Source of the DNA: Jacaranda mimosifolia | Lineage: Eukaryota > Streptophyta > Magnoliopsida > Lamiales > Bignoniaceae | Length of the DNA stretch: 64,000 nucleotides | Direction: 5' to 3' | Assembly: GCA_018894105.1 (NCBI GenBank) | Contig: CM032119.1 | Span: forward strand, 19,237,246-19,301,245 | In this document: positions 23,930-36,600 of the stretch, in pieces | Layout: every line of letters starts with the position of its first letter | Position numbering within the stretch: the first letter of the stretch is position 1 | Made by a program: the position numbers and the translations under genes | The notes under the pieces: model-generated | The model's input: only the letters and a program-made list of their open reading frames with translations | Told to the model about the DNA's origin: nothing | Database searches by the model: none

Positions 23930-24586
23930 TGGTAGGTTAAGCATGATGCTTCGTATAAGTGTTAGCTTCGTGCGGCCCATAACTCTAGCTAAGTAATGGA
24001 TGAGAGAGATTAGGCCAAGAGCGCATGAAAGAGTGCACTACATGCCGCACGCATCATCATATGGGCAGATTGTGGATTGATGTTGGCAGGTTATGTGCAA
24101 GCTGTGGATATTGGCTAAACGATGTGTGGTAGGGGCCAACTGGGAAATGTGCACACTTGCGTGAGACTTAGACAAACGACAAGCATGTATGATCACTCAA
24201 CATGTATAGGTTGGGGCCAGTATAGTTGACAGCCAACCTTTTAGCATAGGCTTCACTACATGTTAGCTTTTGTTTTGTTGGCTCTTAACAGTTGAGGGAA
24301 GTCCTTTGCACGGGATCATTGTAGGCTTTACATCCTTAGCCATGACATATATCACAAGTACATTTAGATAGAAAATTCAGAAAAGATAGATAGGATTTTA
24401 TGGCAAAAGTTGAATTTTGTGTGTGAGCCTCCTGTATTGGGTTTGGTGAATAATTAATTCATGAGGTTGGGAGTGTTTCCCATAGTAATGGCTATGATGT
24501 GTGCTTAACATTCCGCTGCTAATTGCTTGTTAGAATATTATTGCATTTACATGCTTAAATTCTACATATTCTGAATATATATATAT
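23930..24586 (+). repeat. Right LTR of the outer Gypsy-like element (truncated)
   Basis: It shares blocks with 7850-8419 and 18546-18830 as described for those pieces. Similarity fades after ATTATTGCATTTAC (24539-24550), shortly before the CACTA terminus at 24587, so the last part of the LTR is missing or displaced. Confidence 0.45.
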
Positions 24587-25090
24587 CACTACAAAAAAAT
24601 TGGCTTTTGTGACCGCCAAATCCGTTACTGACACTGTCAATGACCGCATTTGTGATCGATCACAGCGGTCGCATTTGTGACCGATCACATGGGTCATAAA
24701 AACCCTCATCACAAATTAAAGTTCGTGACCGCTAGACCATGGGGTCACAAATTAGTGACCGCTAACTATTTAAATTCCATCAATAATTTAATTGTACAAA
24801 ATGGTGAACAAGCAGTAACTAATCAGTAACTGCTTAGTGACTACAATGTGGGTCATTGATAGTTTGCCATGTGACCAATTACTCCATTTGTTAATGACTT
24901 GTAACCGCCTTGGGGTCACTAATCGGTCATAGATTTGTGACCGCAAGTGGCAGTCACAATTTTTTAGAAATAATAGTGTATTTCCTCCATTCAAGGCGGT
25001 CATTAATCAGTCACAGATTTGTGACAAATTTTTAGAAATAATAGGTGATTTAGTAACCGCCTTTGGGGTCACTAATCGGTCACTAATTTA
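24587..25090 (+). mobile_element. Terminal region of a CACTA (En/Spm-type) DNA transposon
   Basis: CACTACAAAAAAATTGGC at 24587 is the classic CACTA terminal inverted repeat. The next 500 bases are packed with short subterminal motifs in both orientations, such as GTGACCGC, GCGGTCA, GGGTCA(C/T) and CACTAATCGGTCA. Such motifs are the usual transposase-binding repeats of this superfamily. The partner end (…TTTTTTTGTAGTG) is not visible to the right in this window, so the element is either truncated or longer than can be traced. No CACTA transposase coding was found. Confidence 0.8.
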
Positions 25091-26989
25091 TTATTATTAT
25101 TTTTTATTTATAATATTTAATTTAATATATTTATCTAACTTATTTTTTGTTCTCATTAATAACAATTTAAAACCACATCATTTAAAACACAATTCACATT
25201 CCAAATAACACCAAACAATAACAAAAATTCAATAACATTAAATTAAAAGTGAAAGGTTGCATCATAATGGGCATATAAGATGGCTCACACTGCACATGGG
25301 TACTACCCAAGCGAAGTAGCATCAAAATTTCCTATTGTTCATATAGTTTTTGTGTGTATATGGAAACCATACTTGATACTTAAGAGAGAGAGAGAAGCCA
25401 CCACCACCACCACAACTACTACTCATCTATCAAGGCAGATGCACTAATGATGTTATTAGTGTGAACAACTTCTAAGAGTAGCTCCAAAAGAGTTTGTGTC
25501 AACAATCTGTATTATTGCTAATTGTTTCAAACACAGACACAAAATGCAACACATGCTAGTTAACACCAACTGTGACTTCACAATTTAGCCAGTTTCAGTT
25601 TCCAAGGAAGTCTTGCCTTGATCATCAACCTAAAGCCACTATACTAAAACATTAAGGCAATCCCAAAACTCTTCTTTTTCTCTATGTAGCAAATATTTCC
25701 TTACTTTGAATACTCCTACAGTAGGGAGAAAGAGCTAACAAGCTTACTCTAATCTAGGTTTTAGAAACAATTAGCTTTTTATGCGGATGAAGACAAACAT
25801 AGAGACACAGATAGCAAATAGTGTCAGCTACAACAATGGACTCAAATTTTCCCATTGGCATAACATTTTCTCATAGGCAGCATGAGAACTTCTATACCAA
25901 ACTAACATTATTCAAATCTTTACAAGTCCAGTGTTTTGGTTGTCAATCCGTACTACGCAAATCAAGTACAATTATGGCCTACCAAATTTGTCAAAGTATT
26001 AGTTATAATTGTCAAGACATGAAAATTCCATATATTACCTTCTATCCCATATTGGTTCCATCAAATAGACATGAGTCACAAAGCTTAAATCAAAACCTAA
26101 TGCTGCACTTCCATCCATCAAGAGAGACATACAACTTGGATCATGCTAGAAAGTTGCCAGTGATTTCATCTGAATTCCACAATAGTAGCTTAGCAACTAA
26201 GCAACACCAAAGTATGAAACTAATTGAATGACATAAAGCAAAAGCAAACAAAAAGCATAACTTATTGCTAAAGTGCATTGAACCATACATTCTGACAAAT
26301 TGGATACCCGCAATATTTAACGGGGAAAATATTTTGAAGAACATTATCTCATTAGCTGAGCAGATTACACCAAGAGGATCATATGTAAGTTCATAGAAGT
26401 CACATGTTGTTCAATGATATGAATATGTTCAAGAAACTGTGAAAGATAATAACTTTCTCTAAGGATATCTGGCTCCTCTCATTTCTAGATTCATGGCAAG
26501 CCTCTAGTGGTACATCAAAATAGCTCCTTTTAGAGGAGAAATTGAGTTCATTAGACATAACCTCTCTTGTCCCACCAAGGTACCCAATCATCCTATTAGT
26601 TTCTTGCAATTCCTTTAACTAGGGAACTAGCTATGTAACTTTGCTACTAGATGTTGACTGCCAATCAGGATTCCAGTCATCTTGCATAAAACAGAGGCAT
26701 CTTTTAAAATGTCACAATAAGTGCATAAAGAGGGAGACACATGAAAATAGCCAAATTTACCACCAAGGAGTTATCAAACAGAAGACAACCAGGACATAGT
26801 ATAAATATATGACCAAATAACTATTAGCAAAATAAACTTTGCAGACCAGAGGCCTTTATTTATGCAAGTGCCTTTGATAGCAATAGGCGAGGAAAAGAAG
26901 AATAATATTGCTTAAGTTAAAGACAGACGATTGACAAAGGTAATTCTATGTGATTTAATTGGAAAGTAGCATTTTTCACTTTCCTGTCT
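25091..26989. other. AT-rich non-coding interior next to the CACTA end
   Basis: No recognisable coding. The open stretch at 25821-26231 (+) has biased, non-globular composition and no family resemblance. Short simple repeats occur at 25384-25412 (AG-rich then CCA-type). This could be transposon interior or the downstream flank of the captured phosphatase fragment. Confidence 0.4.
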
Positions 26990-27918
26990 AAGATGTTGAA
27001 AGCTACACATGCCACAGGTATTTTTGTTTCTCTTTTGGGTGCATATTATCCCCAGCGTATCTGTCAGAATGATTTGAATACTTGTATATTGGAGGGAAAT
27101 ATATGTTTCCTTCATTTTATGCAGCAAAAACACGCCCATGCCTATGCTCTATTCGAAGCTGTTTTAAAGGGGGAGAAATCAGATATCTTTATTGAGCAAT
27201 GAGGACAATAGTTGAAGTCTAATTGATTGAAGATAAAAAATAATAAAGCTCCTGAGGCAAAATTCATTTGCTTGCCTGGTCATTTTCTAACAAAGCTCTC
27301 CAGTTGCGCATCTCTACAAGTGCCTTTGCACATCGATAAGCAAGAGCAATTGTGTAGTTCAAGTCCCCAAGCCATATGATTTGACTGGAAGAAATCACAA
27401 ACAAGATTTAGAATAAGAATTTCTTATACTGAAGAGAAAACAACCTTGCGTGTCATCCTTATACTAAAAAGAAAAATGGTTCCCATAATTGGGATAGTGG
27501 AACTAGTAATGGAAGGATAAACCAAAAGCTTAAAGAGAGTTGCTAGATATGGATGAGGAATATACTCATGATCAAGAATTGTTTGAGGTGAATTCTCATA
27601 TCTTGTGCCATGAACTAGTGGGAATCTTGTTTTCCTCAAAATTTCCATAACATCAGAGTTCCTTCGCAACTCATCACCATCCTTCTCTCCAGAGGTTAAA
27701 TGACTACAAATGAAGGAGAAGCTCGTTTGGTGCACAAACATGCTTATTGAAATTGAACCCTAGCAACAGTTACAAAGGGTAAGGATAGACAATTTTCGGC
27801 TAATTAACTAACTCAAGAACATAAATATCGGCAAGATGTGAGGTGTGTAGCCATTCTTCCAGATTTAAGTAACTTAGAGGAGATTTTCCAGCCATATTCC
27901 ATGTTGCTACAAAGATCC
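26990..27918 (-). pseudogene. Fragment of an inositol polyphosphate 5-phosphatase gene, intron retained
   Basis: Minus-strand blocks follow the order of a plant type I inositol-polyphosphate 5-phosphatase. Block 27918-27815 reads [20 protein letters not shown]. Block 27741-27565 reads SFICSHLTSGEKDGDELRRN, then a segment ending TILDHE. Block 27380-27276 reads IIWLGDLNYTIALAYRCAKA and continues to NDQ. Block 27161-27010 reads QLRIEHRHGRVF, then IYFPPIYKYSNHSDRYAG. In the living family these surround the catalytic pocket (WLGDLNYR and the later SDHRPV), which cleaves the 5-phosphate of inositol phosphates and phosphoinositides. The stretch 27381-27564 has GT and AG at the proper ends and splits the family motif, so an intron is retained and this is not a retrocopy. 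Stops and a frameshift occur in the last block, and the SDHRP end is scrambled. Confidence 0.82.
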
Positions 27919-29540
27919 TGCTCCATTATAATGTACAAAATATATAGTCAAGACTTGCTTTTCCAAGTGATTAGCCAAATTTTCGTGAGTTAATGCAAGA
28001 CTAAAGGAGGCACAAACCTATAGTTGTTCACATTCATAGTTTGGAAGGCATCAACTTCAATCTTATTTCACCGCACACGGTCAAAGTTTCGTTATGTTTA
28101 TGCATAGCATATTTAAGTACTCATATTGAGGAAATTTAGCTCAAGCAATTAAAGTTAAAATCTCAACATTATGAGTACACAATTATTTGATGTATTGGAT
28201 TACTCCCAAAAAGGACTTGTTAACAAAATGCTAACAAGTCCCAATTGCGGTTTGTTGCCATTTCCCCTCTCTCACATGCCATCTTTTTTCCACCATTTTC
28301 AAACCTCTCATATCCTATCTATAAAAAGCACCACCTTCTCTATCCTCCTGTATTAATCCATCCAACACTATTATACCCCAAATTACAACACTAAAATTCA
28401 TATAATTATACCACATGCAAGCAATTACAACAACCAAATTCATAATCACAAAAATAATATAAATAATAGTAAAAATAGATAGGGTTGATTGTGTTGGGTT
28501 TTCATTAACTACTAAAGAATGCACGAGCAACATATCTTCATGATTAATTCCCATCAAGAGTCAGTTAGTTGCCTGTAGATTATTTCACTACTTAACCTCT
28601 ATGAACAGGGCCAAAATGTTAAGGTAATAAAAACATTAGATTTCTAGAAAAGAGAAAAAATTTCACTATTTTCTTTCTGCTAGCTTTTGAAGACTTTTTT
28701 GCCGTCCACTTTGTCTCCTTGGGCATATCTAAATTTTTATTTTCACTTAATAATTTTTTTCCCCTAAACTCATTGTCAATCTCGAAAAAAAAGTTTGCAA
28801 GTATGGGATATGATTTGAACTTACAAGACTGAAAACAAGAGAACTACTCTCCTTGAATTGAATGGGGGAGATCGCTTGTATTTCCATGCTCTATTAGTAG
28901 GAGTATCATAGACTCTCTCTGCCACAACCTTATCTGTTGCATATCACAAATAACTTTTTGGTAAAAATGTGAATCTCATAGCACGGCATATACTATGGCA
29001 AATATCATATGAAGCAGAAGAACATATTATCTCATAGCCCTGATTTATGATATTTAAGGCCCACCTCAAAGGATGATTTATACAAGTTAGGCATTGTGAC
29101 CTCTAAAGATACAAACAAGTTATATCGATGGCAATAGAATAAATCTTTAACCACTTGTCTCCCATTTGAATTGTTCCAAATTCATCTGTTTTATGTTGAA
29201 TTTGGAGGCCAAATAATAAAAAACCAAGCTATATTTCCCATGAACAGCCCCAGCATTCAAAATTTCCATAGCAGCTACTAGCCCCTCCCATTGCTGGCAA
29301 TGGAGAGCTGGCCTCTCAACACCTAGCACTGGGTCTCGTGCTGGCCTCCCGGCGAGAGCCAATAGATCTGCTGGCTCTCAATTTTGGCACCGCGGAGGCC
29401 AGCGAGCCTCTGCGACGAGCATCTCACCGGAAAAAGTGCCGACGAGAACGTTACAGTAAGAGGAAAATAAAAAATAAAAAAAAGAACAGGGGAAGGAAGA
29501 AGAAAAGAGAATACCTAGGAGGCTAGTTAGTAGGGGGAGG
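27919..29540. other. Non-coding DNA with one GC-rich patch
   Basis: Mostly AT-rich. A GC-rich island at about 29270-29460 carries short repeats of CTGGCCTC/GAGGCCAGC and could be the 5' part of the captured gene or of an unidentified transposon. The overlapping frames there (29147-29362 - and 29338-29526 +) end in low-complexity Lys/Arg runs and match nothing I know. Confidence 0.35.
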
Positions 29541-29546
29541 GAATTG

Positions 29547-29702
29547 AAATTGAAATATAAATGGGAGCTAGGGTTTAGTCATTTGGTCATTGTTTTTTAT
29601 ATCTTTTATTGTTTTATATTTTATTTTAATAATTTTTATTTAATTATAGTAATTAATTTTTTTAATTTTAAAATTTTAAATTTAATTATTCATTAGTTAG
29701 TT
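29547..29702 (+). repeat. Direct repeat, copy 1 (about 155 bp)
   Basis: AATATAAATGGGAGCTAGGG followed by a T-rich tail (GTTTTATATTTTATTTTAAT) recurs at 30583-30740 with high similarity. The two copies lie about 1.04 kb apart. Confidence 0.75.
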
Positions 29703-30039
29703 ATATATGACTCTGATTCATATTTGATACTTAATATTTTTACATATTATATTTTAATATAATTTTAAAAAATTAGATTTTATGATGGCTATTGAATATT
29801 GACATTTAGTTTTAGATTTGTAGATATAATAATGTTAATAAATAAAAATATTCTCTATTATTAATATTTTGAGGTTTAAAATTTATAGAGTTGTGAGATT
29901 TTAGGATTTAGAGTTTATGTTATATATTTAGATAAATTTTATTAGTTTTCTAAATTAATAATAGTGCAAATCTACAAATAAAATTATGAAATAATATATT
30001 CATCTTATATTAAATGCATAGAGTATAGCTAGATATTGT

Positions 30040-30490
30040 AAAACATTTAAAAGTCGTTTAGGTGAGTTTATAAGCTTTTCAAAATATTTTATATGATGTT
30101 TGGTAGCTTATAAGATGTCAAAAAAATATTTCGTAATCTTTTTAACAAAAAAGTTTATAAAGATTCTAAAATAAGATGTTAGAAACTTATAAGCTCTTTT
30201 TAAAAAAGCTAGGAGCTCTTAACTTATTTTTAAGATCTTAACAAGCTTCCTGAATTTTAATCATATTAATTATAAAATTATTATTACTAATACCTTATAA
30301 GCACCAAGATCTTATTATCTAAACACTTTGAGAACTTATTTTTAAAAAAGATCTAGCATCTTATAATATTAAAAAAATATGTTATAAGATTGAAAAATAT
30401 CTTATAAGATGCAGGAACTCTAAAATGATTTTATAAGATGTAGGAGCTTATAAGACCTTTTAAATAATTTTAGCCAAACACCTTCCTAAT
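30040..30490. repeat. CTTATAAG-rich MITE-like segment
   Basis: Between the two direct repeats lies an AT-rich block with five exact copies of the palindrome CTTATAAG (near 30109, 30185, 30295, 30402, 30448) and several near-copies. It ends AGCCAAACACCTTCC, reminiscent of common plant MITE ends built on TTTGGC...CTTATAAGC. I could not prove paired terminal repeats or a target duplication. Confidence 0.45.
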
Positions 30491-30582
30491 GTCCATTTAG
30501 CTAGTTAATAATTTTAGTATTTTACTATTTTATTTTAGAATTAAAAAGTTAATTATTCTTGGTTTAATTAATTTATTCTTAA

Positions 30583-30740
30583 AATTGAAATGTAAATGGA
30601 GCTAGGGTTTAGTAATTTGGTCACTCTTGTCTTTTACATTTTTTATTGTTTTACATTTTATTTTGATAATTTTTATTTAATTATAGTAATTATTTTTTTT
30701 AATTTTTAAATTCAAAACTTAATTCTTCACTAGTTTGCAT
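30583..30740 (+). repeat. Direct repeat, copy 2
   Basis: Second copy of 29547-29702. It differs by scattered substitutions (GTAAATGGAGCTAGGGTTTA versus ATAAATGGGAGCTAGGGTTT). Confidence 0.75.
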
Positions 30741-30976
30741 TTTGGGCATTTTCTAGAAAAAAATTTGGGAGAATGAATTTTTGGGAGAAAAATTGGAGAA
30801 AGTGCCAACCGTTTGTTTTTGTTTTGGGAAAATAGGAAAAATTGTTTGAAAATGAGTTGTTAGTTTGTTAATGTTTTGGTGGAGGGACAAATTTTACTGT
30901 AAATATCAAATCAATTACTTTTTTGTTGAGTTTGTAGAAACAAATTGATTTTTTATGTAATATATGCATGTATATT

Positions 30977-33649
30977 TATAACACCCCCTCTCGGGATAAT
31001 CCCTAAGTTGAGGTGCTACCAATTCAAGCCTGAAATATAATTCAAATGATAACTAGGGAATTCAAGATATAACCAAACTCAAAGATGGCAATACACTAAC
31101 CCAAAAGATCGCTACATGGAGCGAAATATATACAACCAAGTGTCTTTAGTTCAACCACCAATATTCACACCATAACCTTTAGCTAACCGTCTTGATCAGG
31201 TGTAATCTATATGTACAATCATATCACCAAATCTATTACAAAATAAACCTTCTAGTCAACCACAAGCTCCTGCTGCTTACTTAGACCTGTTTAAAAAAAT
31301 AAAGAATAGCAACGAGGATAAGTCCAAATGACTTAGTGAGGGAAAAGAAAGCAACATGATTCAAGGAAAATTATTGAGACACAATAATCAACAAACTCAT
31401 TTCGGTAACAGGCACAACTTTTCAGATCGAAACAACAATGTAACAGAGTACATATGATAACAAATTTAACAGACTGTTGGACACTCCGACCTTATTACTC
31501 CTAGATCAACATATAACTACTAATACCAAGCACCGATATAGCATAATCAAGATTCCCTTATTGCTCGAGCACTCAGCTCGACAAGTAATAACTTGTTATG
31601 TGACATGGTCAGCCGTATGTCGGATCCTGCCACTCACAGTTCGCTACCTCTAGCTCCCCATGAGTCAGGATTGTAGGTGGGTACTAGTCGGAAGATATGT
31701 CTCTGTCGGTCCGTTCTGCCCGACCGTCTTCCAGACCTAGCCTCGAGCCCAAACCCCCGTGGCGTCCCTCTGGGTGATAACCACCCATGGCATCCCATCA
31801 ATTGATAACCGTCCATGTCTTCCCATGGGTTGCTAGAATATAATGCCAACAGATAAGAATGTAACCTTTTAAAACAATAAACATGAATATAATGAGTTAC
31901 GAGTCTAGTACAACAATGAGTATACTCGCTGGCAAGGCCGTTCTAGAATATTAATTCAAGCATTCATCTGGAATTGGCACTTGGCCGATACAATCAATTT
32001 CGAATAGAGTTTACAAGTTCAGAAAGATTCATAGATTTTGATTGAAAAACAATTATTTTCAAGAAAAGATGGATAAAATACCAAGCAGTTTCAAATCAGG
32101 AGAACCTCACAGGGTTTGATAATCAATAACAACAATAACGAAAATCAAGACAGATGTCAGATCAGTAGAACCTAATGGGTTCAACGATAGATATGAAATA
32201 AGCTCATACAAGAACCAATTGGCAGATCTCTCATAGGGGTAACAATAATTAACAGCGTATGGTAATCAAATTAATACCAACCCTCACAGGGGTTTATCAA
32301 GAAAATCGATAGGTACAAAAGGTGCTAGATTTGTGGACCTTCACCTTATCAACCTCGACAATGAAGTCAAATTCTACTGATCTTCGGGGCCCAATCCTCC
32401 GTCACCTATTCCAAGAGTAATTTACCATCAAAACCCTTGTTCAACCCTAACGATTGCTAACATTCATAATCATACTAATAACAGTCTAATTTTCGGTAGT
32501 TATCCGCCTAATACAATGGTTAGGCTTTTTGCTTTGGTATTATTGCCATAAACACGCTATTCGTGCCGGATATATAAAATATTTATGAAGCTCATCCTAT
32601 ACTGGTAAAATAATACAATTGGATCCCTAATTTACATATTTAACCTTATAACGTTACACGATATCAATTATAGTAACCCAATTATCTATAAAAATCCCAG
32701 TTTTGTCACTTAGATCATGGTTACATAAAATTAGGGTTTTCTTCACTTAATAGGCTTATCTAACCATGGATCACATGAAATAATACAATTTTGGGCTTTT
32801 CCGAGCTCAAGAGCGTGCATGCATGTTTGATAGTATGGCTATATTTTTCAGTTGATCCGTTCATTCTTTCTGATTATACAAAGTTTGATATGATTTGAAC
32901 GCGTATATATACACATGCAATACAAAATTTATTTCTTCCAGTTAATTACCAAATATCTCACTATTGGATCACAATTTCCACGATTAGACCTCATGCATGC
33001 GTCCTTTGCGTCGAGATGAAGAAGTTGTCCGTCTGCCGCCGCCGGAGATGACCAACAACACCATCAAATGGTGCCTTTCAGCTCAATAACCCAGATGCCC
33101 AAGTCAACTTCATCGTTCCCCGCCGAATTGACCTCCAATTTATGCCTGAAAGTCCAATGCTGCTGAGCTCCGCCATCACATTTTAGCCCAAATTTCACCG
33201 ATTTCGTCAGCTGAAACTTCAATCAAAGCCCACCATCTTCATCCTCGAGCTGAGACCTTCCAAACCCACTAGCTGTTCTTGTGATTCCATCGCCGAAAAG
33301 TGAAGACCCACCAAGCTCCGTCATGGTCTGATCAATCTTCACATTTCTCGGTGGTTTCGCAAAAAATGAAGGTTGCAAGAGGTGTTTTCGAGTTCAGGGT
33401 GAAGTGGGGAGGAAGATGATGTGATTGGTTCGGGGTTTCGGGAAGTGGCCGGAGGGTTGCCGGTGAGAGGGGGGGAGAGGTGATCGGTGGTGAAGAAAGT
33501 GAAAATGGAGGATTAAATTAAAATTTTCTTATTTATAAAATTGTATTTTTCTAAATCACAAATTAACCCCAAACTTTTCAATGAAAAATCAATTGAGTCC
33601 ATGAATTTTAGGTTTGATTAAAGTTTAGCCATCTAGTTTCTTAGTCTTC
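30977..33649. mobile_element. Probable Gypsy LTR or LTR fragment
   Basis: Starts TATAACACCCCCTCTCGGGA, which resembles the TGTAACACCC start of Tekay/Del chromovirus LTRs with the second base changed. It shows no coding for 2.6 kb, repeated TCACAGGGGTTT/CTCATAGGGGT-like phrases (32107, 32234, 32282) and a GC-rich CCGCCGCCGG patch near 33036-33060. The frame 31634-31849 (-) has no family resemblance. No primer-binding site, partner LTR or target duplication was found, so this may be a solo LTR. The call is tentative. Confidence 0.35.
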
Positions 33650-33677
33650 TATATATATATATATATATATATATATT
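33650..33677. repeat. (TA)n microsatellite
   Basis: About 13 uninterrupted TA units at the right edge of the probable LTR. Confidence 0.9.
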
Positions 33678-36600
33678 GAGTGGAGTTCTCTAATCTGAAA
33701 TAAATTCTTTTATAATTGTACAAGTATTCAGTCTCGATCCTAATTTTCAGTTGAGGTTTCATTAAACATTCATGTGAAATTTTTATAAGGTCAGAACATC
33801 AATAAAAACAATTTAAGGAAAAACATAAGAATTCGTTTAAAAAGAAACAATTTTTAAATTATTTATGCGATCGAGACATGTGAAATTAACTATGGGTACA
33901 TATTTTCACATGAATTAAATTCCAACAACTTTTGTGTGAAGCTTTTTTTTTCATTTTTCATGCTTTATTGTTTGGGACAACACTTCAAATTCAATAATTA
34001 GGATTGGAAAGGAAAATGGCCGTAACTCTCGAGGTAATTATGTAAAATACTTTACGACTTTGTTTGTTTAAGTTTTCTGAAAATATTTTTTAACTTTTAA
34101 AATAGTACTAAATGTGTCGCCTCATTCTCTAATTTTACTTTCCAAAACACTTACAATTCTACTTAAACTATCTAAAAAAAGCATTATCCAAAACACCTTT
34201 CAAAAATTACTCAAAAATCACTTCCCCCAAATATATATATACATAAACAAATCATTTCAAATATATCTACATGCAACAATCATCCAAATATAAATAAACA
34301 TTAATAAATTATATGTTAAAAAAAAAAATCAATTTCACTCTTTAATCCAACAAAAGAGTGACTCATTTTTAAAATTTGTCTCCTCTCATAATGCTTTCAA
34401 ACAAATAATTTCATCCCAAAATATTTTCTAACAACATAACATCCCAAAACTAAAACAAGCAAACTTCATATTACCCAAACCCACTTCACAACACACATTC
34501 TCGAAATATTTCCTACAATTCATTATAAACGCAAACAAAGCAATCCTAGAATTAATATAATGGTGCATACTCAAGAGAATTTCGACTTCAATAACTACTG
34601 AGAAATAATTTTAATTAATAAATCGACAATAAAATTTGAATTGTGAAACATGAAATATTATTTAATTATTTTTCTTTTATTCAACTCCTTTTCTTTGTTT
34701 GGCATCAAGTGCTGTAGAGATAGTATATTCGTGTACTTGTTCTTTGTTCTGCCTTTGATTCCTGGGCGTGGGCGGGCGACGAAAGAGACGTGGTCTATTC
34801 TTATCCCCGAACAAAACTATCCATTTATGATTTAGCGTCAATCCATCCTCATTTTTGGATTTTTCGTGAAAGCAACCATGGAACCTCCAGGTCTAGAGGC
34901 TTAGGGCCCATTTGAATATATATATATATATATATATGTTTTTATTTTTATTTTATGTGTTCAATATTTTTAAAAGTTAGAAAATTAATTATTTTGCATT
35001 TTTATATTTTATTTGAAAATAATAATTATATTAGATATAAATTAAAAATTTAGGTAATATATATACATGAATCGATAATTTTTTAATTTCAAATAAAAAT
35101 AAAAATGAAAAGAGGTGTTAACAATAAAGATAAATGGGCCATTCATAAAATGATAATTGGCTTCCGGTAGCCCTAACTTCTTATTGAAGTAATTTTACTT
35201 GAAGACCGTATAAAAGTTTTGAGGAAAAAAAAAAAGTAATAATAAATTCAAAAGGCTACTTGACAGTTATTTTTCATGAACATAATTTTTTTTTTTTAAA
35301 AAAAAAATCATAAATGAGTGAGACCAAAGTTTAAGTTCTAAAGCATCTTCAATGATATAAAGAGTATATTTCAATTTTTAAACGTAGAACATAATCATAA
35401 TTTATAATTATAAAATGGTTCACAGTTTCAAATGCATAATTTTCGAGATAAAGCCATTTTAGTAATATAATAATTAGTTTTTTTAAAAAAAGGGGAGATA
35501 TTTTCATATTCGTTAGTTTTTCATAATAAATGACATGTATTAGACATATTCTGGAACATAATTTATGTTTTCAGAATTATAAATTTATTTAAAATATTAA
35601 AAGATAATGTATAACGTTTTAATAAATATGGCTTGGACTCCATTTTGATCTTTCACTTATTGTTTAAAACTTGATGCATTTCTAAATGCAAGTTTCCTTT
35701 TTTTTTTTTTTTTTTTTTTTCCTTATAATTATTGTGTGTTTCTCTCATATTAAAATTACTATATTCTCTTTATTTATTGAAATTTAACTTGATCTCACCT
35801 TTTATCTTTTAGTTATTCAATTCAAATGGCAAAATACTTTATCCCTAGCTAGTTTATAACAATCCCACCTATTGAAAGTTTTAATAGAATTCCATCTATA
35901 TTATGATTTATTTATTATAGATATTTTTGTATGATTAATAAATTGCAAAAACTATACGAAAAGCTTTTTCAAATGTCAAGTAGTATTGATACAATGTCAT
36001 CATTTTTACACTTGAATGCCGCATGAGGTTAGGATTCGAAATCTAACCAACCCTTGATGAGCATTTCATGTATGAATTTTAAGAAAAGAAAAAAGCTTTT
36101 TCAAGTAGTGCGAATATATATTCAAAATCTTTGCAGCAGCCACCACTCACCCCATGGAATTACCCTAACTGTGGTAAGTAAATAAATGTATATTCATGTC
36201 AAATTAATTACTTTTCTCTTAAAATTAATCACAAAGATGAGCTAGCTGATTTTATGAAAAATATTTCACATTTCTATTTATTCTTTGCCGCAACAATAAC
36301 AAAATCATTTTTTTATAAATTGCAATTATACTTATCTTTTGATTAGTCACTAATTTATATAAATTACAATAATTTGAATCATTTGTTTGGATATATTTTT
36401 CATCTTTTGTTCACTTTATATATATAAGCATATTCAATTCACAGTAAATAATTCTTATAAGAATAAAATTAGTATACATGACATTTAATTATAATTATAA
36501 TATAAAATAAGAATGAAACATAAATTAAAATAGATGTAATTACGTTAGAGGGCAAGAGCAAACCCAGTCCACTCGCAAGTGAATTTGGAATAAAATTTGA

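Larger units (their letters stand above)
7850..24586 (+). mobile_element. Outer, old Gypsy-like retroelement split by nested Copia insertions
   Basis: Pieces at about 7850-8419, 18546-20823 and 23065-24586 together make a non-autonomous LTR element. A tRNA-Met-type primer-binding site TGGTATCAAAGCC lies at 18902-18914. Decayed gag-protease coding follows (to 20396). Sequence on both sides recurs: AGCATAGGCTT at 8409-8416 and near 24243, and the stretches around 18546-18830 and 24265-24545 share GTGCTTAACATTCC, TGTTGG and GAGTGTTTCC blocks. These are the two decayed LTRs. Copia-2 sits inside the left LTR and a solo Copia LTR inside the internal region. No RT, integrase or RNase H is visible, so the element would have depended on a partner. 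Its outer ends are not defined by a target duplication that I can see. Confidence 0.6.

Noticed and set aside
25821..26231. 136-codon open frame on the plus strand
   Set aside because: Ser/His/Gln-rich composition, no recognisable domain, no splice or promoter context, and AT-rich surroundings.
29147..29526. Overlapping GC-rich frames on both strands
   Set aside because: No family resemblance; one ends in a Lys/Arg low-complexity run. Kept only as a note on the GC-rich patch.
31634..31849. 71-codon minus-strand frame rich in Gly and Arg
   Set aside because: Part of the LTR-like block; no start context and no homologue that I recognise.
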